NCBI RefSeq assembly: GCF_021390645.1
Contig: NZ_JAJEJT010000003.1
Coordinates: 1,364,001 to 1,428,000 of the forward strand
Direction: 5' to 3'
Origin: Paraburkholderia flagellata
GTDB taxonomy: Bacteria; Pseudomonadota; Gammaproteobacteria; Burkholderiales; Burkholderiaceae
DNA length: 64,000 bases
Both the position numbers and the translations under genes were made by a program. Shown here in pieces: positions 52,794 to 61,809 of this stretch (its first letter is position 1; each line of letters opens with the position of its first letter). Under the pieces are notes generated by a model that was not told the DNA's origin, made no database searches, and saw only the letters and a program-made list of their open reading frames with translations.

Positions 52794-53501
52794 CTATTCC
52801 TGCGCCGAAGGCGCGTCCCCAATCCTCAACACCGCATCGCGTTTGGCAAGCAAATGCTGGCGCAAAATTGCCGCGAGCCGCTTGCCGTCGCGCGCATCGA
52901 GCGCTTCCAGCATTTCACCGTGCTCATGAATCGCGCGGTCCCACTTCGGGGTCTCGAAGTTCGAGCGAAACCGCAGCGCCTGCAAACGGCGGTTCACGGC
53001 GATATACGTTTGCCGCAGCGCCGAATTGCGCGCCGCTTCGTTGATCTTGTCGTGAATCGCCTGATTGCGGCTGTAGTAACCGGCCAGATCGTTCTGCGCG
53101 CGGCAGGCGAGCATGGCGTAGTGCAGCGCCTTGATCTCGGCGATCTCGGCTGCGGTGATCCGCTCACAAGCCAGTTCGCCTGAAAACGCTTCGAGCCCGC
53201 TCATGAGTTCGAAGGTCTCGCGCAGTTCCGCCTCCGACATCTTCGAGACCGACGCGCCGCGATTCGGCGAAATCTCGATCAACCCTTCGGAAGCGAGCAC
53301 CTTCAGCGCTTCGCGCAATGGCGTGCGCGAAATGCCGAGGGTTTCGCACAGTTCGCGTTCATTGAGCTTGCGGCCGGCCTCGAGCACGCCTTCCACGATG
53401 AACCGTCGCAGATGATCGACGACGGTGTCATGGAGTTGCTGACGCGGAATGGGCGGCAGTTCCGGGCTGATGATGGAGGGGTTCAGGTTCGGGTTTTGCA
53501 T
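52794..53501 (-). CDS. GntR-family transcriptional regulator (FadR/FCD subfamily)
   Basis: The 235-residue protein has an N-terminal GntR winged helix (LNERELCETLGISRTPLREALKVLASEGLIEISPNRGASV) and a C-terminal all-helical FCD domain, where metal and carboxylate ligands usually bind. It is divergent from the aminotransferase operon across 162 bases. TTTTGCATGCAAAA covers its start codon and TTTTGAATGCAAAA precedes the operon, so it likely represses both itself and the operon in response to a carboxylic acid. Confidence 0.9.
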   Translation of the reverse strand: MQNPNLNPSIISPELPPIPRQQLHDTVVDHLRRFIVEGVLEAGRKLNERELCETLGISRTPLREALKVLASEGLIEISPNRGASVSKMSEAELRETFELMSGLEAFSGELACERITAAEIAEIKALHYAMLACRAQNDLAGYYSRNQAIHDKINEAARNSALRQTYIAVNRRLQALRFRSNFETPKWDRAIHEHGEMLEALDARDGKRLAAILRQHLLAKRDAVLRIGDAPSAQE

Positions 53502-53507
53502 GCAAAA
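53494..53507. promoter_or_regulatory. GntR operator candidate at the gntR start codon
   Basis: TTTTGCATGCAAAA is a perfect 14-bp palindrome that covers the ATG of the GntR gene. It differs by one base from the 53630-53643 sequence on the other side of the promoter region. Confidence 0.65.
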
Positions 53508-53629
53508 GGCATTTCCATCGGTTTCCAGCGCATTCTAGCCCAAGGACGAGACCCCAAAGAAGCAAGCTGGCATTGGGGTAAACCACGTCGGAATTGTCTG
53601 TCTATGCGAGGGCTGGCTGGATTATAGTT

Positions 53630-53650
53630 TTTTGAATGCAAAATTCAAAA
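53630..53650. promoter_or_regulatory. GntR operator candidate upstream of the aminotransferase operon
   Basis: TTTTGAATGCAAAA (53630-53643) matches the gntR start-codon site in 13 of 14 bases. It also forms a larger inverted repeat, TTTTGAAT-N5-ATTCAAAA, ending 13 bases before the aminotransferase start and next to its ribosome-binding site. Confidence 0.65.
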
Positions 53651-53663
53651 CAGGAGCGATTGC

Positions 53664-54881
53664 ATGTTGAAGCTCGATTTCCATCCCGCTGGTCGTCACT
53701 TCCTGCAGATTCCCGGCCCGAGCCCGGTGCCCGATCGCATCCTGCGCGCGATGAGCTATCCGACCATCGACCACCGCGGCCCCGAGTTCGGCGTGCTCGG
53801 GCTCAAGGTGCTGGACGGCATCAAGAAGATCTTCAAGACGCAGCAGCCGGTGGTGATTTACCCGGCTTCGGGCACCGGCGCATGGGAAGCCGCGCTCACC
53901 AACACGCTGAGCCCCGGCGACACGGTGCTGATGTACGAAACAGGTCATTTCGCAACGCTATGGAAACAGATGGCCGAGCGCCTCGGCCTGAAGCCAGAAT
54001 TTCTCGGCCTGCCAGGCATTGAAGGCTGGCGGCGCGGCGTGCAGGCCGACATGATCGAAAAGCGTCTGCGCGAAGATTCGCAGCACGCCATCAAGGCTGT
54101 TTGCGTGGTGCACAACGAGACATCGACCGGCGTGACCTCCGACATCGCCGCGGTGCGCCGCGCGATCGACGCCGCCGGGCATCCGGCGCTGCTGCTCGTG
54201 GACACGATTTCGGGTCTCGCGAGCGCGGACTACCGGCACGACGAGTGGGGCGTGGACGTGACCGTCTCCGGCTCGCAGAAGGGCCTCATGCTGCCGCCGG
54301 GCATCAGCTTCAACGCGGTTTCGGCGAAGGCGCTGGCGGCCAGTGAGCACGCAAAGCTGCCGCGCAGCTTCTGGGGCTGGACCGAGATCATCGAGATGAA
54401 CAAGAGCGGCTACTGGCCGTACACGCCCAACACGAACCTGCTCTACGGCCTTTCCGAAGCGCTCGACATGCTGCAGGACGAAGGGCTCGACAACGTGTTC
54501 GCGCGGCATCAGCGGCTTGGCGAGGCGTGCCGGCGCGCGGTGCGCGCGTGGGGCCTCGAGATCCAGTGCGCCGACCCCGCCGTCTACAGCCCCGTTCTCA
54601 CCGGCGTGATGATGCCCGAAGGCGTGGATGCGGATGCGGTTCGCAAGATCATCTACGAGCGCTTCGATCTTTCGCTCGGCACGGGCCTTGGCAAGGTCAA
54701 GGGGCGCATGTTCCGCATCGGGCACCTGGGCGACTGCAACGATCTCACGCTGCTGGCGGCGCTGGCCGGCTGCGAAATGGGCCTGCGCATTGCGAACGTG
54801 CCCCTGAAGGACAGCGGCTTGCCTGCGGCGATGGAATATCTCGCGGCGCAGCCCAATGTGGTTTCGCTGAAAGCAGCCTGA
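53664..54881 (+). CDS. Class V aminotransferase, alanine/serine/aspartate-glyoxylate type
   Basis: The 405-residue PLP enzyme resembles alanine-glyoxylate and serine-glyoxylate aminotransferases and the aspartate-glyoxylate enzyme (BhcA) of the beta-hydroxyaspartate cycle. The Schiff-base Lys206 lies in SGSQKGLMLPPG, and the substrate-recognition segment GPSPVPDRILRAMSYPTIDHRGPEF is near the start. Glyoxylate is the likely amino acceptor, giving glycine. AGGAG stands 8 bases before ATG 53664. It leads a same-strand operon with an ACS-type transporter and a D-2-hydroxyacid dehydrogenase. Confidence 0.85.
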   Translation: MLKLDFHPAGRHFLQIPGPSPVPDRILRAMSYPTIDHRGPEFGVLGLKVLDGIKKIFKTQQPVVIYPASGTGAWEAALTNTLSPGDTVLMYETGHFATLWKQMAERLGLKPEFLGLPGIEGWRRGVQADMIEKRLREDSQHAIKAVCVVHNETSTGVTSDIAAVRRAIDAAGHPALLLVDTISGLASADYRHDEWGVDVTVSGSQKGLMLPPGISFNAVSAKALAASEHAKLPRSFWGWTEIIEMNKSGYWPYTPNTNLLYGLSEALDMLQDEGLDNVFARHQRLGEACRRAVRAWGLEIQCADPAVYSPVLTGVMMPEGVDADAVRKIIYERFDLSLGTGLGKVKGRMFRIGHLGDCNDLTLLAALAGCEMGLRIANVPLKDSGLPAAMEYLAAQPNVVSLKAA

Positions 54882-55040
54882 AGCGGGGGTTTTTCGCGCA
54901 TACGACGCACACCACGCACATGCCGCGCACGGGGCGCGGCATGACAGGCAGATTTCCCAGGTTGTCCCAGGTTGTTCCCATGCCGGACGCCCCTGCAAGA
55001 AGGGCGATGCGGCCGATAGAACCAGCAACGGAGACAGACG

Positions 55041-56327
55041 ATGAAACGGTATCGATTGACGAGCGCGAGCAGCATCGTGCTGATCATGCTCTGCATCATG
55101 TACTTCATCACCTACCTCGATCGTGTGAATGTGAGCACGGCGGCGGCGGGCTTCGGCAAGGAGTTCCAGCTTTCGCATACCGAAGTAGGGCTGGTTTTTT
55201 CGGCGTTTGCGTATCCGTATCTGCTGTTTCAGATCATTGGCGGCTGGGTGAGCGATCGCTTCGGCGCGCGCCGCACGCTGCTCTTCTGCGGCGCGGTGTG
55301 GGGCGTGGCCACGGTGCTCACGGGCATGGCGGGCGGCCTCGCCACGCTGCTCGCCGCGCGCCTGTTGCTCGGCTTCGGTGAGGGCGCAACGTTTCCCGCG
55401 TCGACCTCGGCCATGTCGCGCTGGGTCGCGAAAGAGCGGCGCGGCTTCGCGCAGGGCATCACGCACTCCGCGTCGCGCATCGGCAATGCGGTGGCGCCCG
55501 CGGTCGTCGTGCTGGTGATGGCGCGCTACGGCTGGCGCGAATCGTTCTACGTATGCGGCGCGCTCAGCCTGCTGTGGGTGGTGGTGTGGGCGTTCACGTT
55601 CACCGAACATCCGAAAGATCACCCGCGCATCACCGAGGCCGAACTCGCCATCCTGCCGCCACCCAAGCCGCGCGTGACGGGCCTGCCGTGGATGGCGCTG
55701 TTCAAGCGCATGATTCCGGTGACGATCGTCTACTTCTGCTACGGCTGGACGCTGTGGCTTTTCCTTAGCTGGATTCCTCAATACTTTCTGCACAACTATC
55801 ACCTGCAGTTGGGCAAGTCGGCGATCTTCGCCTCCGTGGTGTTTCTCGCGGGCGTGGTGGGCGACACGCTCGGCGGCCTTGTGACCGATTGGCTCTTTCA
55901 GCGCACGGGCAACCTCAAGCGCGCGCGCAGCTGGATGGTCTCGGTGTGCATGTTCATCACGTTGATCGTGCTCGTGCCGCTGATGTTCGTGCATGACCCC
56001 GTCATTTCGATGGCGTGCCTCGCGGCGGGCTTCTTCTTCGCCGAAATGACCATCGGCCCGATGTGGGCGATTCCCATGGATATCGCACCGGAATTCTCCG
56101 GCACGGCGAGCGGCATGATGAACACGGGCTCGGCATTGGCCGCGATCATCTCGCCCGTGGTGGGCGGCTTTCTGATCGACCGCTTCGGCAACTGGGATCT
56201 GCCGTTCGTGGGCAGCATGGTGCTGATGGGGTGCGGCGTGGTTCTCGCGTTTCGCATGCAGCCAGAGAGCCGCTTCGAACTCGGCAAGCAGACTGAAGAA
56301 CCCACGGGTTCTCATCAGGGAGTGTGA
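55041..56327 (+). CDS. ACS-family (anion:cation symporter) MFS transporter
   Basis: The 428-residue transporter has the ACS features of hydroxyacid, sugar-acid and aromatic-acid carriers: YFITYLDRVNVSTAAAGFGKEF in helix 1, SDRFGARRTLLFCG in loop 2-3 and RLLLGFGEGATFPA in helix 4. An AACGGAGACAG ribosome-binding region precedes the ATG. Its last codons overlap the GTG start of the dehydrogenase gene (GTGA). It should import the 2-hydroxyacid substrate. Confidence 0.87.
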   Translation: MKRYRLTSASSIVLIMLCIMYFITYLDRVNVSTAAAGFGKEFQLSHTEVGLVFSAFAYPYLLFQIIGGWVSDRFGARRTLLFCGAVWGVATVLTGMAGGLATLLAARLLLGFGEGATFPASTSAMSRWVAKERRGFAQGITHSASRIGNAVAPAVVVLVMARYGWRESFYVCGALSLLWVVVWAFTFTEHPKDHPRITEAELAILPPPKPRVTGLPWMALFKRMIPVTIVYFCYGWTLWLFLSWIPQYFLHNYHLQLGKSAIFASVVFLAGVVGDTLGGLVTDWLFQRTGNLKRARSWMVSVCMFITLIVLVPLMFVHDPVISMACLAAGFFFAEMTIGPMWAIPMDIAPEFSGTASGMMNTGSALAAIISPVVGGFLIDRFGNWDLPFVGSMVLMGCGVVLAFRMQPESRFELGKQTEEPTGSHQGV

Positions 56328-59300
56328 AGGCGATGGCAGGCGCACGCACCTCGGGCATGCTGGTCAAGCCGATTCATCTGGTTCCTTCTAGCGCGGGCCA
56401 TGGCTCGCCGCTCGCGCGCCGCCTGCGCGACGCACTGCGCGGCGACGTGTTTTTCGACGCCGCGAGCCGCGGCCGTTACGCAACCGACGCCTCGATCTAT
56501 CAGATCATGCCCATCGGCGTGGTGGTGCCACGCGATCAGGACGACTTGCGCGCTGCGCTGGAGGTGGCGCGCCTCGAGCATGCGCCCGTGCTGGCGCGCG
56601 GCGCGGGTACGAGCCAGTGCGGTCAGACGGTGGGCGAAGCGCTCGTAATCGACACGTCGAAGTGGCTCAACAACATCGTCGATTTCGATGCCGATGCGCG
56701 TACGGTGACGGTCGAGCCGGGCGTCGTGCTCGATCATCTGAACGCGTGGCTCAAGCCGCACGGGCTGTGGTTTCCCGTGGACGTTTCGACGGCCGCGCAG
56801 TGCACGATCGGCGGCATGGCGGGCAACAATTCGTGCGGCTCGCGCTCGATCGAATACGGCAACATGGTGCACAACGTGCTCGGCATCGACGCGATTCTCG
56901 CGGACGGCAGCGAGGCCCGTTTCCAGTCGTTGAACATGCCGCACGACGGCGCGCGCCTCGCGGCGCTGCTCGAAGGCGTGCAACGCATCGCCACGCGCGA
57001 GCGCGGCGAGATCGCCGAACGCATGCCGAAGGTGCTGCGCCGCGTGGCCGGCTACAACATCGACCTGTTCGACTGCCAGAACCCGCTCGCCTATACCGAC
57101 GACGGCGTGGCGAATCTCGCGCATCTGCTCGTCGGCTCCGAAGGCACGCTCGCATTCAGCCGGCAAATCACGCTGAAGCTCGCGCCATTGCCCGCGCACA
57201 AAACGCTGGGTGTGGTGAGCTTTCCGACCTTCTGGCAGGCGATGGATTCGGCGCAGCACATCATCAAGCTCAAGCCGACTGCGGTGGAGCTAGTTGATCG
57301 CACGATGATCGAACTCGCGCTTGGCAATCCGGGCTTCAAGCCGGTGATCGAAAAGGCGCTGGTGGGCAGGCCCGATGCGATTCTGCTGGTCGAATTCGCT
57401 GGCGACAATCGTGATGATCAGGTGCGCCGCCTCGATGGTCTGGTCGAACTGATGGGCGACCACGGCCTGCCGGACTCGGTCGTGAAGATGACCGATGCGA
57501 ACGAGCAAAAGGCGCTGTGGGAAGTGCGCAAGGCAGGCCTGAACATCATGATGAGCATGAAGGGCGACGGCAAGCCGGTCTCGTTCATCGAGGACTGCGC
57601 CGTGCCGCTCGAACATCTCGCTCAGTACACGAGCCGCCTGACTGAAATCTTCCATCAGCATGGCACCGAAGGCACGTGGTACGCGCACGCTAGCGTCGGC
57701 ACGCTGCACGTGCGCCCGATTCTCGACATGCGCCGCGACGGCGCGGCGAAAATGCGGGCGATAGGCGAAGAAGCCGCGGAACTCGTGCGCGAATACAAGG
57801 GTGCGTTCTCAGGCGAGCACGGCGACGGTCTGTGCCGCGGCGAATGGATTGCCTGGCAGTACGGACCGAAGATCAACCAGGCGTTCACGGAGATCAAGCA
57901 ACTGTTCGACCCGGAAAACCGCTTCAATCCCGACAAAATCGTTCGGCCACCGAAAATGGACGACGCGAAGCTGTTCCGCTTCGCGCCGGGCTATCGCGAG
58001 CGCCAGATGCGGCCGCTGCTCGATTGGTCGGCGTGGGACGTGAATCGCGATCCGCTAACGGGTATTGAAACGCCGCCCGGCAGCGGCGACGACCTGACCG
58101 GCGGCCTCGCGAAAGCCGTGGAGATGTGCAACAACAACGGCCACTGCCGCAAGTTCGACGCGGGCACGATGTGCCCGAGCTATCGCGTGACGAAGGACGA
58201 GAAGCATGTGACGCGCGGTCGCGCGAATACGCTGCGGCTCGCGATTTCGGGGCAGTTGGGCGAGGACGGACTCGCGAGCGACGAGGTCAAGGACACGCTC
58301 GACCTGTGCGTATCGTGCAAGGGCTGCAAGCGCGACTGCCCGACCGGCGTGGACATGGCAAAGCTCAAGATCGAGGCGCGCGCGGCGTGGAATACGAAGC
58401 ACGGCCTGAAGCTGCGCGAGAAGATGATTGCGTATTTGCCGCGCTATGCGCGACGTGCGGCGAAAGCGGGCGGCTTTGCGGCGGCTGGCGAGCGCATTCC
58501 TTTGGTATCCGCTTGGGTGAAGCGCGCGCTCGGTCTCGCGCAGCAACGCTCGCTGCCGCAGTTCCAATCGTCGTTCCTTTTGGAAGTTTCGGCAGCAAAG
58601 CAGAACGTAGCAACGGCAACCAAAGAGGTAGTGCTGTTCGTTGACACCTTCAACGACAACTTCGAGCCAGAGAACGCCCGCGCCGCGAAACGGGTGCTGG
58701 AAGCCGCCGGCTATTTCGTGCACTTCAATGTGCGCGGCGACGAGCGCCCGCTATGCTGCGGCCGCACGTTCCTCGCAGCGGGGCTGGTGGATGAAGCGAA
58801 GCGCGAGGCGCGGCGCCTGCTCGATACGCTCATGCCATTCGTCGCGCGTGGCGTTTCGATCGTCGGGCTCGAACCTTCGTGCCTGCTCTCGATGCGCGAC
58901 GAGTTCCTGCAATACGGCTACGGCGACGAGGCCCGCGAACTCTCGGCCGCGGCGTTCCTGTTCGAAGAATTCCTCGTGCGCGAGAAGGGCGCGGGCCGAT
59001 TCGATCTGGCGTTGCACTCGCTCGACGCGCCGCGCGCGTGGGTGCACGGCCACTGTCATCAGAAAGCATTCGACGCCTTCCGGCCCGTGCTCACGGTGCT
59101 GGGCTGGATTCCGGGGCTGGACGTGAAGCCGATCGAATCGTCATGCTGCGGAATGGCGGGCAGCTTCGGCTACGAAGCGGAGCACTACGAAGCATCGCTG
59201 GCGATGGCCGAGCTTTCGCTGTTGCCCGCCGTGCGCAAGGCGGATAGTGCCGATCTCGTCGTGGCGGATGGCACGAGTTGCCGCCATCAGATCCACGACG

Positions 59301-59356
59301 GCGCAAACGTCACGGCGCTGCACGTGGCTCGCGTGCTGGAAATGGCGATGAACTAG
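56324..59356 (+). CDS. FAD- and Fe-S-containing D-2-hydroxyacid dehydrogenase (YdiJ type)
   Basis: The 1010-residue enzyme joins an FAD-binding domain (VVVPRDQDDLRAALEV to GMAGNNSCGSRS), a C-terminal FAD-oxidase domain with AFSGEHGDGLCRG, a ferredoxin-type region (CNNNGHCRKF near 601 and CVSCKGCKRDCP near 661) and two CCG domains (CCGRTF near 811 and CCGMAG near 941). YdiJ-like proteins oxidise D-2-hydroxyacids such as D-2-hydroxyglutarate or D-lactate and deliver electrons to the respiratory chain. The GTG 56324 start overlaps the transporter stop; ATG 56333 is an alternative. Glycolate-like substrates would feed the aminotransferase with glyoxylate. Confidence 0.88.
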   Translation: MKAMAGARTSGMLVKPIHLVPSSAGHGSPLARRLRDALRGDVFFDAASRGRYATDASIYQIMPIGVVVPRDQDDLRAALEVARLEHAPVLARGAGTSQCGQTVGEALVIDTSKWLNNIVDFDADARTVTVEPGVVLDHLNAWLKPHGLWFPVDVSTAAQCTIGGMAGNNSCGSRSIEYGNMVHNVLGIDAILADGSEARFQSLNMPHDGARLAALLEGVQRIATRERGEIAERMPKVLRRVAGYNIDLFDCQNPLAYTDDGVANLAHLLVGSEGTLAFSRQITLKLAPLPAHKTLGVVSFPTFWQAMDSAQHIIKLKPTAVELVDRTMIELALGNPGFKPVIEKALVGRPDAILLVEFAGDNRDDQVRRLDGLVELMGDHGLPDSVVKMTDANEQKALWEVRKAGLNIMMSMKGDGKPVSFIEDCAVPLEHLAQYTSRLTEIFHQHGTEGTWYAHASVGTLHVRPILDMRRDGAAKMRAIGEEAAELVREYKGAFSGEHGDGLCRGEWIAWQYGPKINQAFTEIKQLFDPENRFNPDKIVRPPKMDDAKLFRFAPGYRERQMRPLLDWSAWDVNRDPLTGIETPPGSGDDLTGGLAKAVEMCNNNGHCRKFDAGTMCPSYRVTKDEKHVTRGRANTLRLAISGQLGEDGLASDEVKDTLDLCVSCKGCKRDCPTGVDMAKLKIEARAAWNTKHGLKLREKMIAYLPRYARRAAKAGGFAAAGERIPLVSAWVKRALGLAQQRSLPQFQSSFLLEVSAAKQNVATATKEVVLFVDTFNDNFEPENARAAKRVLEAAGYFVHFNVRGDERPLCCGRTFLAAGLVDEAKREARRLLDTLMPFVARGVSIVGLEPSCLLSMRDEFLQYGYGDEARELSAAAFLFEEFLVREKGAGRFDLALHSLDAPRAWVHGHCHQKAFDAFRPVLTVLGWIPGLDVKPIESSCCGMAGSFGYEAEHYEASLAMAELSLLPAVRKADSADLVVADGTSCRHQIHDGANVTALHVARVLEMAMN

Positions 59357-60447
59357 TTTGCGAGTGTGCTCGTGCCCTGGCGCGAGCACACGGCATCTAC
59401 AGCGTGCAGCATCTTGCCGAAGAACGCATCCGCGCATTGTGAGTCGAGCCAGCGCACGATCAGCGCGATCTTGCGCTCGGGCTCGATCCACATAAACGAG
59501 CTTCCCGCTCCCACGCCAAAATAACTCGATTCGGGCACGCTCGGAAACACGCGCCGTTCCGTATTGAGCCAGACCAGCGAGCCGTAGAACGGCGCGAGCG
59601 GGCAGGGCGTGCGCATGCGCGCGATCCATTCGCTCGAGAGTATGCGGCGGCCCGAGGCGATGCCATCGTCGAGCAGCATCTGCGCGACCTTCAACTGATC
59701 GTTGGCGCTCACCGACATGCCGCCGCCCCAATGCGAGCCGCCGGGCACCGATTGCACGCGTCTGCCGCCCAGATCGATCCATGCGTCGTCGTAGCCGACC
59801 CATTGCCAGTTCTCGCTCGCGCCAACGGGCCGCATGATCGTCTCGCGAAATACTTCGGGCAACGAACGGCCGAACAGATGCAGCAGAGCGAGCGAAAGCT
59901 GGTTGATGCGCACGTCGTTGTATTCCCAATACGTGCCGGGCGCTTGCAATGGGCGCAAATCGCCTTTCTTCCCGTTGGGCGGCTCGCCGAAGGTGACGGC
60001 GCGATAGTGATCGGCTTGATCGGAAAGGCCGAAGCACTTGCCCGTCCATTCGCTCGTCTGTTGCAGCAGATGCGTCCAGGTGACTGTTGCGTTGTGGTCG
60101 TCGTCGAAGCCGATGCCGGGCACGCGTGCGCGTACGGGCTCATCGGGATCGGGCAAGAGGCCGCGGTCGTGCGCCACGCCCGCGAGCAGCGCCAGATACG
60201 TCTTCGCGATGCTGAAGGTCAGATCGGGCCGATCGGGTTCGCCCCATTGCGCGAGCAGGCGCCCATCGACGGCAATGGCGCCCGACACAGGACCACGATC
60301 GTGGATGGGGCCGAGCAACCGGTTCCACGGCGGCGGGTCGTTCACGTGCACGCCGAAGTTGCCATCGGCGTTACGGTCCCATGCCGATTCGTGATCGATG
60401 GAAAACTGAATGGCGTCCTGAACTTCTTGCGGCAAATCGTGTTGCAT
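59353..60447 (-). CDS. Beta-lactamase-fold serine hydrolase
   Basis: The 364-residue protein has the class C/esterase pattern: S79-x2-K82 in FSIAKTYLALL, Tyr176-Asn177 in WEYNDVRI and an HWGGGMS segment in place of KTG. No signal peptide is visible, so it is probably cytosolic and acts as an esterase, D-aminopeptidase or amidase rather than a true beta-lactamase. ATG 60447 fits the family start. It is the third gene of the M20-MHS operon (41-base gap) and converges on the dehydrogenase gene with a 4-base overlap of stop codons. Confidence 0.8.
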   Translation of the reverse strand: MQHDLPQEVQDAIQFSIDHESAWDRNADGNFGVHVNDPPPWNRLLGPIHDRGPVSGAIAVDGRLLAQWGEPDRPDLTFSIAKTYLALLAGVAHDRGLLPDPDEPVRARVPGIGFDDDHNATVTWTHLLQQTSEWTGKCFGLSDQADHYRAVTFGEPPNGKKGDLRPLQAPGTYWEYNDVRINQLSLALLHLFGRSLPEVFRETIMRPVGASENWQWVGYDDAWIDLGGRRVQSVPGGSHWGGGMSVSANDQLKVAQMLLDDGIASGRRILSSEWIARMRTPCPLAPFYGSLVWLNTERRVFPSVPESSYFGVGAGSSFMWIEPERKIALIVRWLDSQCADAFFGKMLHAVDAVCSRQGTSTLAN

Positions 60448-60488
60448 ACGTGCGTGTTTCCTGTTTCGTGTTTCTGTATGGCGCCGGT

Positions 60489-61799
60489 TCAACGCGCGCC
60501 CAGCTTTACGCGCGCCCAAAGCAGCGTAACGAGGCTCAACACGGCTGCGAACATCAGCCAGAGTCCCGGCGCGAGATTGTTGCCCGTCGCCGCAATGAGC
60601 GAGGCCACGGCGAGCGGTGTGAAACCGCCGAACACGGTCGTGCCGACGTTATAGGCGAGCGCCATGCCTGTGGTGCGCGTGCGCGTGGGGAAGAAGCTCG
60701 CCATGAGCGCCGGAATCGAGGCGAAATAGGTGACTTTGAGCACCGCGACCCAGATCACGGCGGCCAGCAGCGTGGACAGCGAAGGATGCGCGTTCACGAA
60801 CATGAACGCCGGATAGACGGTGAACAGGAACAACACGCCCGCCACGAACATGATGCGCGTGCGGCCCACCTTGTCCGACCAGTGGCCCACAATGGGCGTG
60901 AGCACGATGGCGATCAGCCCGGCCACGAGCGTGGCGATAAAGCCCGACGAAGGCGCGAGACCGAGCTGTCGCGCGGCATAGGTCGGCATGTAGAGGAGCA
61001 CGTATTGGGCGGACGTGGTCAGTATCAGCACACCAATCGATGCAATCACCCCCGCCTTTTGCGTGGCGAACAATTCGCGCACGGGCGACTCGGCTTTCTC
61101 GGTGCGCTCGAATTCGGGCGTTTCGTCCATGCGTCTGCGGATATAAAGACCCACGGGACCAATCAGGATGCCGAACAGGAATGGAATGCGCCAGCCCCAG
61201 CTTTCGAGCTGCGGCTGCGTGAGCGTGCCCATGATCACGGCGCCGAACAAGGAGACGAGCAGCGTGCTCGCACCCTGGCTCGAGAACTGCCAGCTCGACA
61301 TGAATCCGCTGCGCTGCGGCGCGTGCTCGATCAGGAAGGCGGTGGAACTGCCGAACTCGCCGCCCGCCGAAAAGCCTTGCAGAAGACGCGAGGCGAACAG
61401 GCCGATGGGCGCGAGTATGCCGATCGTCGCATAAGTGGGCATGAGCGCGACCATGCCGGTGCCGATGGTCATCAGCGTAATGGAGAGCGTGAGTGACGCC
61501 TTGCGGCCCTTGCGGTCGCTGTATGAGCCGAGCACGAGCGCGCCGAACGGCCGCGCGAGATACGAGAGCGCGAATGTGCCGAGCGTGAGCAGCAGCGAGA
61601 TCGTCGCGTTGTGCCCGGGGAAGAAAAGCTTGGAGAGCGTCGAGGCGAAGTAGCCGTACGCCAGCAGGTCGTAGAACTCTAGCGCGTTGCCGATCGAAGT
61701 CGCGATGATGAGCCGCGAGACGTTCTTGCCTGAGGTGCTTTGCGAGGGCTCTGACCAGGGCTCGCTGCCGTGATGCGCGGGAAGGGAATCGATGCTCAT
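60489..61799 (-). CDS. MHS-family MFS transporter
   Basis: The 436-residue symporter has GNALEFYDLLAYGYFASTL, RPFGALVLGSYSDRKGRKA and RLLQGFSAGGEFGSS. ATG 61799 is preceded by GAGGA. It lies 10 bases after the M20 gene and 41 bases before the serine hydrolase gene, in the middle of the operon. It probably imports the substrate of both hydrolases. Confidence 0.87.
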   Translation of the reverse strand: MSIDSLPAHHGSEPWSEPSQSTSGKNVSRLIIATSIGNALEFYDLLAYGYFASTLSKLFFPGHNATISLLLTLGTFALSYLARPFGALVLGSYSDRKGRKASLTLSITLMTIGTGMVALMPTYATIGILAPIGLFASRLLQGFSAGGEFGSSTAFLIEHAPQRSGFMSSWQFSSQGASTLLVSLFGAVIMGTLTQPQLESWGWRIPFLFGILIGPVGLYIRRRMDETPEFERTEKAESPVRELFATQKAGVIASIGVLILTTSAQYVLLYMPTYAARQLGLAPSSGFIATLVAGLIAIVLTPIVGHWSDKVGRTRIMFVAGVLFLFTVYPAFMFVNAHPSLSTLLAAVIWVAVLKVTYFASIPALMASFFPTRTRTTGMALAYNVGTTVFGGFTPLAVASLIAATGNNLAPGLWLMFAAVLSLVTLLWARVKLGAR

Positions 61800-61809
61800 T
61801 GCGGCGTCC

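Noticed and set aside
53958..56345. A 795-codon minus-strand frame opposite the aminotransferase and ACS transporter genes
   Set aside because: It spans two well supported plus-strand genes and is rich in Arg and His without any domain.
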